Of a stretch of 64,000 bases of DNA, positions 43,971-56,736 are shown one piece after another. The stretch covers positions 1 through 64,000 of the forward strand of contig CALSCR010002267.1 of NCBI GenBank assembly GCA_943704495.1. Reading direction: 5' to 3'. Under the pieces are notes generated by a model. The model was given only the letters and a program-made list of their open reading frames with translations. It was not told the DNA's origin and did not search any database. Each line of letters opens with the position of its first letter. The first letter of the stretch is position 1. Both the position numbers and the translations under genes were made by a program. Origin of the DNA: Pigoraptor chileana. Its lineage: Eukaryota; Opisthokonta; Filasterea.

Positions 43971-45604
43971 TTAAAAGTCTTCACTATCGCCGTCGCTTTC
44001 CTCATCCTCGCTCTCTTGGGGTGCGGGGGCGCCGGCTGGTGCAGGCGCATCGGGCGTGCTGTTGTGTGTGTGCGTGTGTGTGTGTGTGTGTGAATTGTTA
44101 AGCAGAGAGGGATCAGTAATCAAGCATTTTAATGCCAGAGGTGGAGGATTGTGGAACCAAAACAGAACACGCAATACTCACTCAAGGAAGCTTGGATCCA
44201 AGCCTTCGGCAGCCATCTTCATCTTGATTTGTGACTCTGGCACACCAACTTTAAGAAGCTTGAAGAACTTTGAATATCGGGGGTCGTTCGACACAGTTAC
44301 ACCTGCCACGCATTTGTTGCAGAAAAACCAGGCAATGTCAGGTTCGCCGGGCCGAAAACATACCAACTGACAAACAGGAATACACATGCACACTCCACAC
44401 TCCACACACACCACACCAAATGCACGCGTGTGACAAAAGACACAAATATGCCCTTTGTAACCCAACCTGAGGCAGCTGGCGGTGGAGCGGCCTCAGCTGG
44501 TGTTGGGGGAGGCGCCGCTGCGCTGGGTGCTGCAATGTAAGTGAGGGTATTGTGTGAGACGGACCATTCGCGGATGTGAGTTCAGCGAGAAGAATGTGGG
44601 ATCCAAGTCAGCATCACACAGAGAGTGAGAGAGCGAGAGAGAGCGAGAGAGAGAGAGAGACACACATATATATATCTATGATTCAGGCCAGTCTTAGGCG
44701 CTTTGTCTTAACAAGATTGTGAGAGAAAGAGAGAGATACTTGGTCTCATGCTACACATATCCGTCGACGCCTTGCTATTGATGGCTTTTCTGGGTACTAT
44801 ACGCAAATATAACAAGTTATTAGTTTGTGCACTACGTTTCACACACGGCGACTAAGCACGCCTATCCATCTCAAGTCACCGGACACAGACATACCTGGAG
44901 GAGCAGAGGGGCCTCCCGGTGGCGGGGGTGGCGGCGGTGCAGAAGATGCCGGTGCCGGTGCTGATGCGCCAGTATCTGAGGGCGGAGGGGGGGCAGACGA
45001 CGGCGGCGGCGCATCCGTCCCATCCTCCTCTGGGACATAATCATTGGCCGTCACGGTCTCAAGTCCAGGGATCGATGTCAGCTATCAGAGATTGATGCGG
45101 GTTGATGCAAAGTGCGTATTCGGTTTAATCAGCATTTTACCTGCCTTTGTACCGCACATTATGTTTGACTTCCAACGATCACCGACACTTTTGGCTCACC
45201 TTTGCATCGAGCAAGTTGACGACAATCTCGAGTCGCTGTAACCGAAAGGAGCAGTCCGAAAGCTGCATACAATTGACAGCATAATAAAACAGTCATACCC
45301 CCAAAGGAAACTTGAGTTAGATTCATTGCACCAAGTTCCATAGTCACAACAAGCGCTGCCGTCTGAAAACCACCCCCAATACACACGCATCACACGTGCA
45401 TACAATGGAAGACAATCAGGTTGCGAGATGCTGATATGTCGTGAGACAAACCTTCTCTTCGCACACTTCAGCAAAGCGGTTGAGAAAGCGCACAGTCTGT
45501 CCCACATAGTTGTTCACATATGCAAGAGTCTTTTTGTGCGGCAGCGCATCAATCCGATTGTAATCAACCATGGGGCCCACAAGAGGCTGCCCTGACGAAT
45601 CCAT
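43971..45604 (-). CDS. WASHC3: WASH complex subunit 3 (CCDC53)
   Basis: CCDC53 is a small coiled-coil subunit of the WASH complex, which drives Arp2/3 actin on endosomes. Six exons: 45452-45604, 45200-45262, 44895-45081, 44467-44529, 44182-44302, 43971-44058 (224 residues; human 194). Conserved pieces in order: NNYVGQTVRFLNRFAEVCEE (about 30-50), coiled coil LSDCSFRLQRLEIVVNLLDA, KLTSIPGLE, a long Pro/Ala-rich linker (two exons), then DPRYSKFFKLLKVGVPESQI and MAAEGLDPSFL, and an acidic tail. Exon 2 begins at GCAG|CTTTCGG, since that choice reproduces the human coiled-coil length exactly. Introns hold GA, CA and TA repeats. Confidence 0.93.
44620..44677. repeat. (GA)n-(CA)n-(TA)n microsatellite in WASHC3 intron
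   Basis: GA-rich run with GAGAGC interruptions passing into short CACACA and TATATA blocks, within the intron between exons 3 and 4 of WASHC3. Confidence 0.9.
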
Positions 45605-46268
45605 CTTATTATTGTTAAACTAAAGTATAAAACTAGCGGTGTATCCAACCAGTGCCGAGGGGACAACTTGCAGCAAACTGCGAAAAACTACGCGGCGGGC
45701 GTTGTTGCTCAGTTACAACAAAATCGCCGCACACAACTTTAGCAAAACAACCACTTCCGAATTAAATCAACTTGAACAAGCTTATTCCCCTCGCGCACGT
45801 GCAATATAGGTGCGTGCATATCCCAACATCAGGAGATGTACGTGAAACAATCTGCACTGTTTTCGAATCAGAGCCGGGTTGTCGATTGCTGTGTCAACAA
45901 ACGAATCATATGGGGTGGCGGGCGGCTTCGATAGGGCTCAATTAATTTGAAATTACAGTGGCTACTTGGATGTTATTGAGGACTAAATTCAATTTAAATC
46001 ACTGGAATTGGGGGTTTGGCCAACCGGCAATAACCGAGTGAGCACACAGCGGGAAAACAGCGACAACACCACGCGCGCGCACGAGAGAAAACCAAAGACA
46101 ACGGGGAACTGTGGATGGAGACGCAGTCTCTGCAAGGAAAATACGAACACACAAATGCGACGGCGCTGCACGGACAGACCCCATTTAAATACCACCGAGT
46201 GCCGTCATTGCGTCGCACTGCGTCGTAGCAACAGTCGCTCGCAGGCGCGACATGCACGGCAACTGCTT
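45605..46268. other. Intergenic between WASHC3 and the MAGUK gene
   Basis: A 664 bp stretch; upstream of WASHC3 and 3' of the MAGUK, both minus strand. No gene or RNA recognised. Confidence 0.5.
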
Positions 46269-49200
46269 TCAAGGCACCTGCTCGCTCGTGGGCGCCCATA
46301 CCTTGTCAGCGGCAACGGCTTTGATGCCCTCCACAACGGCGTCGAAGGCGCTGTCAAACGGCTCGGTGTCGACACGCACGTCGACGCGGTGCGCAAACGC
46401 AATCTCAACCTTCTTTGCTCCCTCAATTGCACGCTTCTTGTACTCTGCCTGCTCATCGTTTTCGTCAATATTCTGCGGCGGACGCAGGAAAATAACAATA
46501 GGGGGGAGGCCACCGGCCCGCAGTGCGTCGATTGCGTATCCGCTGACGTCGAGGAGGCAGTGCTTATGGGTCGTCGCAACCACCTTGACGGCCTCGAGCG
46601 ATGTGCCGTAAATGTTGTCCTTGTAGAGACCCGCCTCAATGAACTTGCCGTCTTTGATATCGGCCTAGCGAGAGATGAGCGGCAAATGATGTACCAATAA
46701 GAATCAAAGGTGCACAAACACATCGCTCGTAATTTAGTCGGGGCACAAACACACAACACATGTTATCGCAATAGCGATGAAATGCCCAGGCACAACAATG
46801 AGAGAGGGGGCAGGAAGAACAGTGCGCACCTCCATCTTATCCTTTGATACGAAATGATAGTCCCGTCCATCTTGTTCGTCGTCACGTGGCGCGCGCGTCG
46901 TATCTGAAATGAGCAGAAATTGTGCACGACCCGCAGAGCCACGTAGAAATAAGTACAAAACGAAAGGAAATTTATGCGAGGAATGGTAAGTGCAAGCTGC
47001 GAATGTGGTCTTGTGCATGTGCATGTGTACTCACGCGGTATATACGTGGCATAGCTCTCGGGGAAATCGGAGAGCAGCTTCTCGTAAAATGCATCCTTGT
47101 TGTGGCCGAGCGCAATCACAGGGCGCGCTGTCTTGCCGTCGGGCTCCCGCAGCGCGACAATCTCGTACGTCGGCACCACGCCGTCCTTGTCGCCACCCGA
47201 GAGATCTCCCGCAGAACCCCCGACAGCATCACTGACGCCGAGATGCAGACCGGCGCGCTTCTTTCCAAAGAAGAACGACTTGCGTGCCATGCGAATGCTG
47301 TTCTTAAAGTGCGTCTTCTTGCCCGGGGCAGACGACGACGACGAGGCCATGGCGTTGACCAGCTCCTCCGTGGGACCCAGGTTCTTCTCGTCGAATGTTA
47401 CAGATCTCCGCTTGGATTTGTCCTTTCGCTCGACGCGCTTCCGCGAGGGAATAAACCCTTTGTCTCCGTCGAGATTCTTGGCGTGCCACCACTCATCGTC
47501 CATCGCATTCGTCACGTGAAGGACGTCGCCGGCCCGAAATGGAAGGAGATGCCCTGGGCAGTCGCGGTCCTTAACCTTGTCAAGACTGAACAAAGCCTTC
47601 ACATGGAACGTCTGCGTAGTGTATGAATGGTTCGCCGGGAAAATATTGGTGGTTGAATTTGGAGGGCGTGATTAATGAGAGACACACACAGACCAGGAGC
47701 AAGAAACGACACAGAATTGCACAGTCAAACCGATATACCTTGACAGTGCGTGACTGCGCGGGTACTGCCGCAGCAACGACCGGCGGTGCGACTGGATTCG
47801 ACGCCGCCTGTGCAACCGACGACACGGATGACGTCGAAGCCGACGCCCGCTTCTTGGCCTCCTGAACCTGCCTCTGGAAGTCCTCCCACGCAGCCGCATC
47901 GTGTACCACCTGGGGTCCATTTGTATTGCAAATCGCGCAAATATGCAGTTAATAACAGCAGCGGCACACACACAATAACCAAGCACAGAAAGCAGCATCT
48001 CGTTTTGCCTTCCCATATTGTTTATCAGCAATGGGACAACGCAAAGAAAAAACTAACAGTCACAAACACACAAGCACACACATTTTACAGATTTCACACA
48101 CCTTCACAACAACAAGACCCTTGGATGTTTTCAGAACTTCCGCCGCCGCCTCGTGTGCAAGCCCAGCAAGGGCGTGCCCGTTAACCTCGATGAGCTGATC
48201 TCCCAGCTTTAGCCTGCCATCTCGCGACGCGACGCCCCCGTCCACAATGCGCGACACAAATATGCGGTGCCCATGGTCCTTTCCGCCAACAATGTTAAAG
48301 CCAAGCCCCCCGTCGCCCTTCTGCAGTTCAATAACACGCAACTCGACGCCCTGAGAGTGCTGAGTGGGCTGTGCGGCATCCCCAGATGCTGCCGCAAGCG
48401 CAACAGTTGCTGCCGCAGTGGCACTCGACGCACTTGAGGCGGTCGCTTCCACCTTTGACACAGCGTCCGCTGAATGCGCGGGCTCTTTTCCCGCGCGAAC
48501 AGGCGCGGGGGAGTCTGCCGCGATCTTCTGTGACATGTGCGTGAACGCCTGTGTCATTGAGGCAATTGCGGCCGCACTGGCGACGATTGGCGAGCGATCG
48601 TCGGCCGGTGTGGTGCCGTTTCTGATAGCAGCACTGCGCGGGGACTCCTTTGGGGCCACGGCGACGGGCGTGGCGACGGCAACTGCAGAGAAGGCGGGCG
48701 TAGATCAGGCATTTGTTGCTTAGATGTTGTAAGGGGAAAAATACATCGTCCACACAAAAGCACGTTTCTTGGGACAGTTCAGCAAGGAATACATGGTGAG
48801 ACGGTATGTTTCTGGTATGCAATGAGCAAACGAGGAGGCACAAGCACACACCTGCAACCGCGGGCAGAGGCTCTTCATCCCCCTCCTGGATCATGCTCAC
48901 TGGCCGTTTCCCAGCTGTCGAGCTCTTCTTTGCCGCCGACAGTGGAGCAACATTGTCTGCTTGCGGTGTCATGCAATACAAGATCAGTCAACCACATCAC
49001 AATTGTTGTCGTCCAATTTACTATGGATGGCAGACAGCGCAGACAAACAGGGGGTATGCACAGTCTGAGAGTGTGCGATTAGGGAGCTGCCGACTTTCTT
49101 TTTACCCCACTATGCACGTACCATTCTTTTCTTCGTCAGTCTGCGCGTTGGCGGTTGACTGTGCGGATCGCGCTAGGATTACCGCAAAGGCGGGGTGTTT

Positions 49201-49559
49201 GAGTGCGCTGACGACGCGTGCGAGGGCATTCCGCTGAGCTTCAGTAGCAGCGTTTGCACTGAGCGTAGTTTGCAGTTGTAGGAGTGTCTGAAGAGCCGTC
49301 GCCGTGTCTGATCAAATTTCAACAAACGGAAGGAGAACCCATCACGGCACACAGTAAATGACACTGTTGTCAAGAATACAAAAGCCGCATTCGCATATTA
49401 ACCCAGCCTCTCAGCATTGCTCGCTTTCTATGCATCTATCCATTCAATCCCGCTATCCTACTTTCTGTCCCTTTCTCCTCTATTCTCAGCCGATTAAAGG
49501 AATATGCTGTCCAAACTGTGCACACAACTTTCGCACTGACCATCACGTGGAGCCGGCAT
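46269..49559 (-). CDS. MAGUK scaffold: L27-like, PDZ, SH3, guanylate kinase
   Basis: Membrane-associated guanylate kinase scaffold of the MPP/DLG group. Eight exons: 49541-49559, 49122-49307, 48852-48956, 48102-48682, 47739-47909, 47035-47611, 46830-46903, 46269-46664 (702 residues). Residues about 7-68 are helical and L27-like (ALQTLLQLQ, ALARVVSALKHPAFAVIL). PDZ at about 215-297 has the loop GLGFNIVGG, then IFVSRIVDGG and LGDQLIEVNG. SH3 at about 355-420 has KALFSLDKV and DEWWHAKN. A basic HOOK follows, then the GK domain (about 505-702): HTTRAPR, DGRDYHFV, KFIEAGLYKDNIYGTS, HCLLDVSG. The P-loop reads LGHNKDAF, so like animal MAGUKs the GK is predicted to bind phosphopeptides, not make GDP. 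One PDZ fits MPP, while the GK sequence is closest to DLG. The 19-nt first exon is the least certain part. Confidence 0.9.
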
Positions 49560-50059
49560 TCTTCACGCGACAGACAACACCGTCAGAATAAGCCACAACA
49601 GAGCACCGTCACAGCCACTGCATCAACTAATTGCGCGATCCAAGGCAAAAGAGGCGCTGATTAAGCAGAATGGCAAACTGCGTTATGGCAATAATGCACA
49701 CACTATTTTGCGATGTACCATGAAGGTGATCACAGTACAGCCTCACTGACGTCTGAGCCGAGTCCGCAAAAGCCGCAGTCGATATAGGCTTGCGGCACCG
49801 GGGGTCGTAATTTGTGACAACCCAACTTTAAATTCAAAATTATCACTGCTTTTCAAATTAATTACGGCCACTGTCCGGCACCACCTTTTCGAACGAATTG
49901 TGGCTGTTTTTTCTGCCGACTCAGCATCAGTATCAGCAGCATGTAAAAGCAGGTTCACCCTGACGCAAAGTGTTCTTATATTGAAGTTTTCTTTTCTTAT
50001 ATATTATACATGATAACAGAGCCAAACAGATACCGAAGACACACCACTGCGCCTCATCA
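49560..50059. other. Intergenic
   Basis: A 500 bp stretch between the MAGUK start and the lipase stop. AT-rich at about 49975-50010. No gene recognised. Confidence 0.5.
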
Positions 50060-51594
50060 TCATCGTCCGTTGAGAATCCCAATCACCGTCAAATACAACT
50101 TGGCGGCGGCGTCCTCTGCCCACAAAAAGTCGCCGTGCCCATAGCCCTCAATCGACTCGTAGTGGAGCACGTTCTCTGTCGGCAGCATTGTAAGCAGCTG
50201 CGCAACATCCTTCGGGTCGGCAAGTGAGTCGTGTGTGCCGGAAAAAAGTGCGGATGGCACCTTCAGTCCCGTTACGTCGTACAGCGGCGGCGTTGGCTGA
50301 CCATAATGGGCAAAGTTCTCCTCTGAGCTGCCAAAATCATATCCTCCCAGCGCGGATGATCGCGAAAGCTGATAGAAGTGGTCGAGATCCATAGCACTGA
50401 AATGAAAGAAACACACGGAGAGGGGGGTAGGGAAGAATATGCTCAAATTATTTCACGTCATTGCATATGAACAAGCTACAGATCACCCCTAGCGCACAGG
50501 ATTAAGGTTGCACATGCACAACTGAGTCGCCTCTCACCTGGTGCCCGCGGGATAGTGGCTGAGAATGGCACCCATCCTGGACATGTCGGTGCTCGTCTTG
50601 CTCTCACAGCCGGCAAGCATGCACAGTATGGTCTCGCACACTGAAAGAATGCGAGCATGTCGCACGTGAGGGTGGTGTGACAAGAAGATATACAGTGACA
50701 GAGACGTGTGAGTGCAGTGACAACGCGCAACTTCCCTTCCGCCATGAAAGAAATGTATCGCAAAGCATAATAAAATACAGACGGGGCAAAGAGAGCGGCG
50801 GATACCCACGCCATGGAGCCAGGTTGCACGCTGTCGGAACGACGAGCCCCAGTGGCCCCATCGGATACGACAACACGCTCTTGTTGCCGAAGATATCGAA
50901 CACAAGTCGCTTGGGCAGGATTTCAAGCAGCGGCGTGAACGCAGCCTGTGACACGTATGCAACGGGGGCAAGCGCGACGAACGTTTTGACCGACTTGATC
51001 ACTTCAGGGAATGTTGAGAATGCCACAAAACCAATCAAGGTTCCTGTGAATGGAATTTGTCCGCATGTGGCAAGAAAGAGAACGACCTTCAGTAATCAAA
51101 ACGCCTTCAGGTATACGACCCTTGAGTCCCATGGTGCACATTAAAGAGAGGGGAGAGAGAGAACGTATGTATACTTATATCAAAGTGAGCGTTTGATGGT
51201 CCGTCATTCAACGAAAGGATGCAACTGCCAAGGCGACGGTCCCACTGCTCACCCTCGCTGTGACCAACATAGTGAAGCTGGGTTTCGCCAGAAACGCGCA
51301 GAACATGATCAAATGCTGCAGGAAGGTCTTTGCTGGCGTAATCATCGAATGTATATCGCCAAAAGGCGTCGTCGGCAGGGTCAAGCGTCGTGTGCGCCCG
51401 AGAGTACGTGTTGCCGCGGCTGTTCGCAGCACCACACACAGAATAAGTGAACGACACACTCCAACAACTACTCACACACACACCACACACACACACACAT
51501 ACACACACACACACATACATACACACATACATACACACACATACACACACACACACACACGCAATCACACTCACGCAATCACACACACATACAC

Positions 51595-51656
<62 letters not shown>

Positions 51657-52293
51657 ACATATACACACACACGCAATCACACTCACGCGATGTCCCATCA
51701 CATAATCGGGTACGCACCTATTGCCCATCCACACTTCAAAGCCAGTGTCCACGAGGAGGAACGGCAGACGCAACTTCGGGTCGAGGCTTCCGATGACCCA
51801 CGTCATGCTCGAATCAAGGATGCCGTGCTGCAGAAAGACCACACCCTTGCGCACAACTCCTTTGGGAAGCGTGAGGCGCTGCACACTGAGAATATAGCCA
51901 TCGGATGTGACCACGCTGTGGTCCTCGCACTCATACCCGCGCGACCGTACGAGAGTAGTCACGTTGCGGAACTGCACGATGCAAAAACAAGATCACCAGC
52001 ATTTTCTCCTCTTCGTTTAGTCTATGTAGAGACGCTTTCACGTGATTAAAGGACGATGCACAGTATTGGTGAGTCAAAGCGCAATTGCCCACCTGATCAG
52101 CCCAGTCGGCAGGAGTTGACTTAGCACCTTCCTGGCGCACTCTCTCCCAAAGCTTTTCTACGCGAGCAAGCTCCAAAGCACGTGCTACTCCTTCAACCTC
52201 CTTCGTCGGCAATGCCATTGCACTTTGCGACGTGAGATATGTTGCAAAAAGGGCGACCACGAGCAACATCACCGGCGCTGAGTGGCCCGCCAT
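50060..52293 (-). CDS. LIPA: Acid lipase, LIPA/gastric lipase family
   Basis: Alpha/beta-hydrolase acting on cholesteryl esters and triglycerides, lysosomal or secreted. Six exons: 52093-52293, 51718-51971, 51253-51419, 50810-51043, 50538-50640, 50060-50396 (431 residues; human LIPA 399). A signal peptide (MAGHSAPVMLLVVALFATYL) opens the protein. The family run follows: SRGYECEDHSVVTSDGYIL, FLQHGILDSS (oxyanion), FEVWMGNSRGNTYSRAHTTL, the nucleophile elbow VGHSEG (about S206), ALAPVAYV, SHYPAGT, the acid in FSGTHDSLADP and the histidine in GYGHGDFLW. All three catalytic residues are present. Intron 2 is filled with a CA/TACA microsatellite. Confidence 0.95.
51473..51673. repeat. CA/TACA microsatellite in lipase intron 2
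   Basis: About 200 bp of (CA)n with interspersed CATA and CGCAATCACA units, wholly within the intron between exons 2 and 3 of the lipase. Open frames across it are artefacts. Confidence 0.95.
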
Positions 52294-53463
52294 TTCAACA
52301 ATTTGCAGCACGTCGCAGCTTACAAGGAGACCAAACAAGCAACGAGCTTATTAAAACCAACATATAATACGCTCGAATAGCAATTGTTTGAGGATGCACT
52401 TGCAAGAAAAAAAGAGTTGGCAAACAAGAATAAAACAAGAGCATGTGTATCAGGAGGATGCCACGCTGTGTGCGGGAGGGAGTGAAGTCACTTGATCCCA
52501 TCCAAGGGGCTGCGCGACCAATCAGCGTGCGGCGCCTGCTACTTTTGGGGTGCGTCTGGCTGAAAGCAAATTAGCCCCTTTTCTACTACTCGATTCCCAC
52601 TTGGGGCGACGCAGGCCATACAAAAGAAAAAACGCACTCACACATTGAAATTGTGTATATGGGGATAATTGAGTATGGCTCTTGTATTGACAATGTCCTC
52701 GTTGCGCAATTACAGCATACCACACACCACACCCATCGACCCGCTGATGTAACAATCGTAAGTACAAAAAAACAATTTGTAACGATGCAACAAATTGCAA
52801 TGTAGATGAGTTTATTGCCCAACAGCGACAGCCGCAAACACATTCGTATTATGCAGCAGTGGCAGAGCAAATGTGCACTCGACGGCCCATCACTCACAGA
52901 GACAAGCGGGTGTAAGCACAACAAAGAGATAGCGACAGAAATCGCTCAACGCAGAGCAACGCTGGGAACGCAAACATACGCACGCGGCAGACACAACAGG
53001 GAATCGAATTCAGCAAGTAAAGAGGCAAGTTTCTATACAAAACAAACCACAGATACACACAATGCAAAAGAAGACAGTGGTAGAAAGAAAAGAAGTGCAT
53101 AACAAGAAAGGCAAGGGAAATATAGATGGATGACAAACACAGCTGCGGCCCGCCAAATTAACGGCGGCACAAACAAAACGAACGCAACAACAGAGCAAAA
53201 AAAGAGACATTAGAAGGCGAAAAAGAAAAGAAAGAAGGAAAAGAGGAAAAAAATGAAATAGCGAGAAACAATTATACGACATAACAATACGCAAGCGCAG
53301 AAACGGCGCAGCAAAACGCACGCAGAGACGCAGCGGACGGCAGATGACGCGACGGTGGGGAGAGATGTGGCGCGTGTGGTGGTGTGTGAGAGAGAGAGAG
53401 GAGTGATTATATACGACAAAGCTGTGGGAGATTGCAGTTGCGGCGCCGGGCAGTTCTTTACGA
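52294..53463. other. Intergenic, purine-rich
   Basis: A 1170 bp stretch between the lipase start and the phosphodiesterase stop. A strong purine-rich tract (AAGAAAAG type) spans about 53085-53260 and a GA run lies near 53388-53402; on the phosphodiesterase strand this is a polypyrimidine 3' flank. No gene recognised. Confidence 0.55.
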
Positions 53464-54980
53464 CTACGACGAGCTGCTCGCAAGAAGTGGCTTATTTGGC
53501 GGTCGCTTTCCGCCGTTTGCCGCCGTCTCGGCCTCCTCCTGCTTGAGACGCTGCGACCAATAGTCCCTATTCGACCCAATGTTCGTCATGGCAACCTCAA
53601 ATCCCACAAACGAATCGACGGCCTCGTAGAGCGGCTTGACGATAAAGTCAATGAAGCCAACCTGGCACTTTGGAATCGACGTCTGCTCCCGATCCATAAA
53701 AGCAGACACGGGCAGATTCCTTGCACGCTCCGCCTCGCCCTGCTGGAAAAACTCCTCCATGATGCGGTTTGTCCATTCGACCGACAGCGCGCGCACCTTC
53801 GCAGGGTTGCTGATGTCGGCGCACTTGATTGCAATCTGCATAAATGTCAGCCGATCGCTCTCCGAGTTGTAGTCGAAACTGTCTGCAGACAGCTTAGTCT
53901 TGAACTTCGACAGGTAGTCGAAATGTTGGGCGGGATCCGTCGCAAGGACGAGTGCGAGCACCTTCTCGCGCACTTCCCGGTACACCTGCTTTGAGACGCC
54001 ACTGAATATGTTCGTCTCGTCGTTCTTTGTCAGCTGGAACGCAGCCGCCGCGTGGTGGTTCTCCAGAATCGACTTGTCGTTGTAGCAAATTGCCAGCGAG
54101 TCGTCCGTGTTGATGAGATAGCTGTTGTTTTTGCCGGGGTGGTCAAAGTCTGCATCGAGGAATTTTTCGGAGGCATAAATATGCATTGATTGTGTCAATA
54201 ATGGTGGCAATTTAACAACGCCGAGTTACCATCCGCCTGTACATTTCCCTGTCCTGCGCACATCCATGCACACATGTGTCAAACGGCAAACAAACAAATA
54301 CAATGCGTGCGAACATGCACGAACACAAACCGTGAATAATGCACGCCACAAGGGCAGCAAAGAGGTCCATCGGCGACAACATATGCTGAAGGGCGTCCCG
54401 GTTCAGCATGTAATTCATGCTTTGGAGAACGTCCGCCGCGTGCGTCGAGTTGTGATAGGGAATTGTCGACCGATATCCAGACTCAATAGCCCTGAGCCAC
54501 GCCTGAATATTTCGATTTGTTGCGAGTAGACAAAGATGATCGTAAGTACACATGAAGGTCCATGCCCTCACGGTGGTAGCCACAGAACATACACATGCAC
54601 TGTGAACTTGACATGGTGAGAACGTGCAATTTTCTACAAACCTGGAATTTCTGCGGATCGATCGAGTACTCTCGGAAGAGTTCGTATTTTGCAAACAGTG
54701 CGTAACCAAGGTAAAACAGCGGTCGCGCATTTGTGCGCTCGTAGAGTGTAAAGACATCAAAGTCCCACGTGTCGGCCGATTCGAGAGATTGGAGAATCTT
54801 TGGCTCGACGCGGAGGCAAAAGTCGTCCCACTATTTATGCGGGAAGGGAGTAGGGAGGAGGTGTTGGTGGTGAGCACAGCGCCCCCAAAATCGCAAGGAG
54901 AACGGGAAGGGGGGAGTGGGGGACAACCACCAACGAAACGAACACAACAACACGCGGCCCAACACCGTCATGATCCATGT

Positions 54981-55059
<79 letters not shown>

Positions 55060-56736
55060 CAGCAGCACACGCACCCTATCAATCTCATACGATTCAATGT
55101 CGTCCTCATTGATCAGCAGCATCGGCTCGTGCCGTGCGCCGGTCGACAGCCCAGAGCCCATCGATCCACTTCCCGCCATCACCATTGGGAATCCGTGCTG
55201 CATGCTCATCGACGCCGACCGTCGGTCGTAGATCGACATGCGACCGCCGGGACGCCCACCCGGTGCGGGTGCCTCGGGGGTATCCTTCTTAGCCTGCAGC
55301 ATTTCCCGGAGCCACACGCTCGTCTGGTCGTCGACAAGTGCGCTGTTTTCGTTGCTGAGAATAAACTCGTTGACACTCTTGCTGCTGGCGATTGCCTTCA
55401 TCGCAAACTCAAGCTTCTCGCGCACGTCCTCGGGAGTGTCGGGCTTTGACTGGATTTCACGAAGCAACTCGATGACCTTAATGAATGGAGACGAGAGATC
55501 GATCTGTTGGTCCTCCTCAAATTCCTTCTCCTCCTTGATCTTCTTGAGTTCTTTCTTGAGGTCGTTGTTTGCATTCCACAACTGCTCGACACGCCTCTCG
55601 CGGCTCGCCACCGTCAACGCGTAGCTCTTAATGTACCGCAGGAGCGACCAGAAGCAAAGACCGAGAAACATGAGGCAGAACATGATAAGAAATTCCTGAT
55701 CCCACTCAATGCGCGGTTCGAGAACAATACCACGAAAGCTCGCGTAACCCGTCGTATCAGTGTAGAACCAAGTCATCGCACCGACCTGGAAGCCACAATA
55801 AAATAAACATAAACACACAACATTACAAAGGCGGGACAAGTTTGTGAGCACTAAGTTTGTGAGCACTAGTTGTTGCACATTTGCATTGCCAAACACAAAT
55901 TATAAGCAAAGAATATAGGGGCAAGGTAGTTGGCCACACCACATCGCACATAGAGCCATTGTTGATCATTTGCCGACGAGGCAGGGGTGTCGACACAGAT
56001 GCAGATCGATGAGAAAATTCAACAAACAAACACATCACATAGACTCACCGTAGCTGCATATACAGCGACAAAGAGAATAGTAACGCCCATGACGTGCTGG
56101 GCCACTTGCACACCGCACTGCATCTTGATTGTCATTAGCGAGCAAAACCACAGCACGGCAACGTTCATGTGGACCTCGCGCGACAAGACGACGAGAACGA
56201 GAAATGGGACGAAGCTGATGTACACCGGGAGCAAACTGAGGGGACTCCTTGTGTAGATTAATCGGCTGACCTGGGTCGCTATGAGCGACAGAAAAAAGTA
56301 AGGAACGAGCGCCGGGAATCGAATCTCGGGCGCGAGTCCGAGTCGTTCTGCCATGAATATAATGAGCATGAAGACGCAGTAGTGGAGAAACATCTGAAAG
56401 ATAACCGGCCCTTGTATGGCGAGCTGATCATCTTCGTTGCGGACCTTTTTGGCCGTCAGAAGCTCCTGCTGTTAGGTTAAAAATAATGCAAAATAAGCAT
56501 ATTCGAATGTTAGTTTCGCTCTAATTGGGGAAAAATGCAGCTTAGTCGCACAACGTCACTCCATCGCGAGAATAAATCAGACACAAATTCTCCAAATCAC
56601 GGCCAAGTTTTCAAAAACGGATCTGTGTGTGTCGCGCACGCACAGAGAGCAGATTACTCCATTGCAAGCGTATTATCATAACACTCACCATACTAGGTCG
56701 TTCCTGTATCGCCACAGACGCCTTTCGCCAATCCAT
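53464..56736 (-). CDS. Class I cyclic-nucleotide phosphodiesterase with multi-pass membrane N-terminus
   Basis: Six exons in phase: 56689-56736, 56049-56468, 55075-55785, 54642-54830, 54331-54502, 53464-54149 (741 residues). The first exon (MDWRKASVAIQERPSM) ends at ATG|GTGAGT and fits phase. About residues 40-215 hold roughly six hydrophobic helices (FLHYCVFMLIIFMAE, LVPYFFLSLIA, YISFVPFLVLVVL, VTILFVAVYAA, FLIMFCLMFLGLCFW). A charged coiled coil at about 230-260 (NDLKKELKKIKEEKEFEE) leads through a linker into the PDEase_I domain (about 394-741), with metal motifs HNSTHAADV (H473/H477) and HDFDHPG (H513/D514), and DISNPAKV. It hydrolyses cAMP and/or cGMP. No retinal-binding lysine motif was recognised, so I do not call it a rhodopsin-PDE. 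A (CA)38 run lies in intron 3. Confidence 0.9.
54982..55057. repeat. Pure (CA)38 microsatellite in phosphodiesterase intron
   Basis: An uninterrupted dinucleotide run of 76 bp, the longest perfect one in the window, a few bases from the 5' splice site of phosphodiesterase intron 3 (GTGCGTGTGC on the transcribed strand). Confidence 0.98.

Noticed and set aside
51473-51673. Long Thr/His or Cys/Val open frames here and at 3476-3870, 7327-7566 and 54831-55231
   Set aside because: Direct translations of CA/TG microsatellites lying in introns.
53464-56736. Rhodopsin-phosphodiesterase identity
   Set aside because: Several membrane helices are present but no opsin signature or retinal-binding lysine motif could be recognised by eye.
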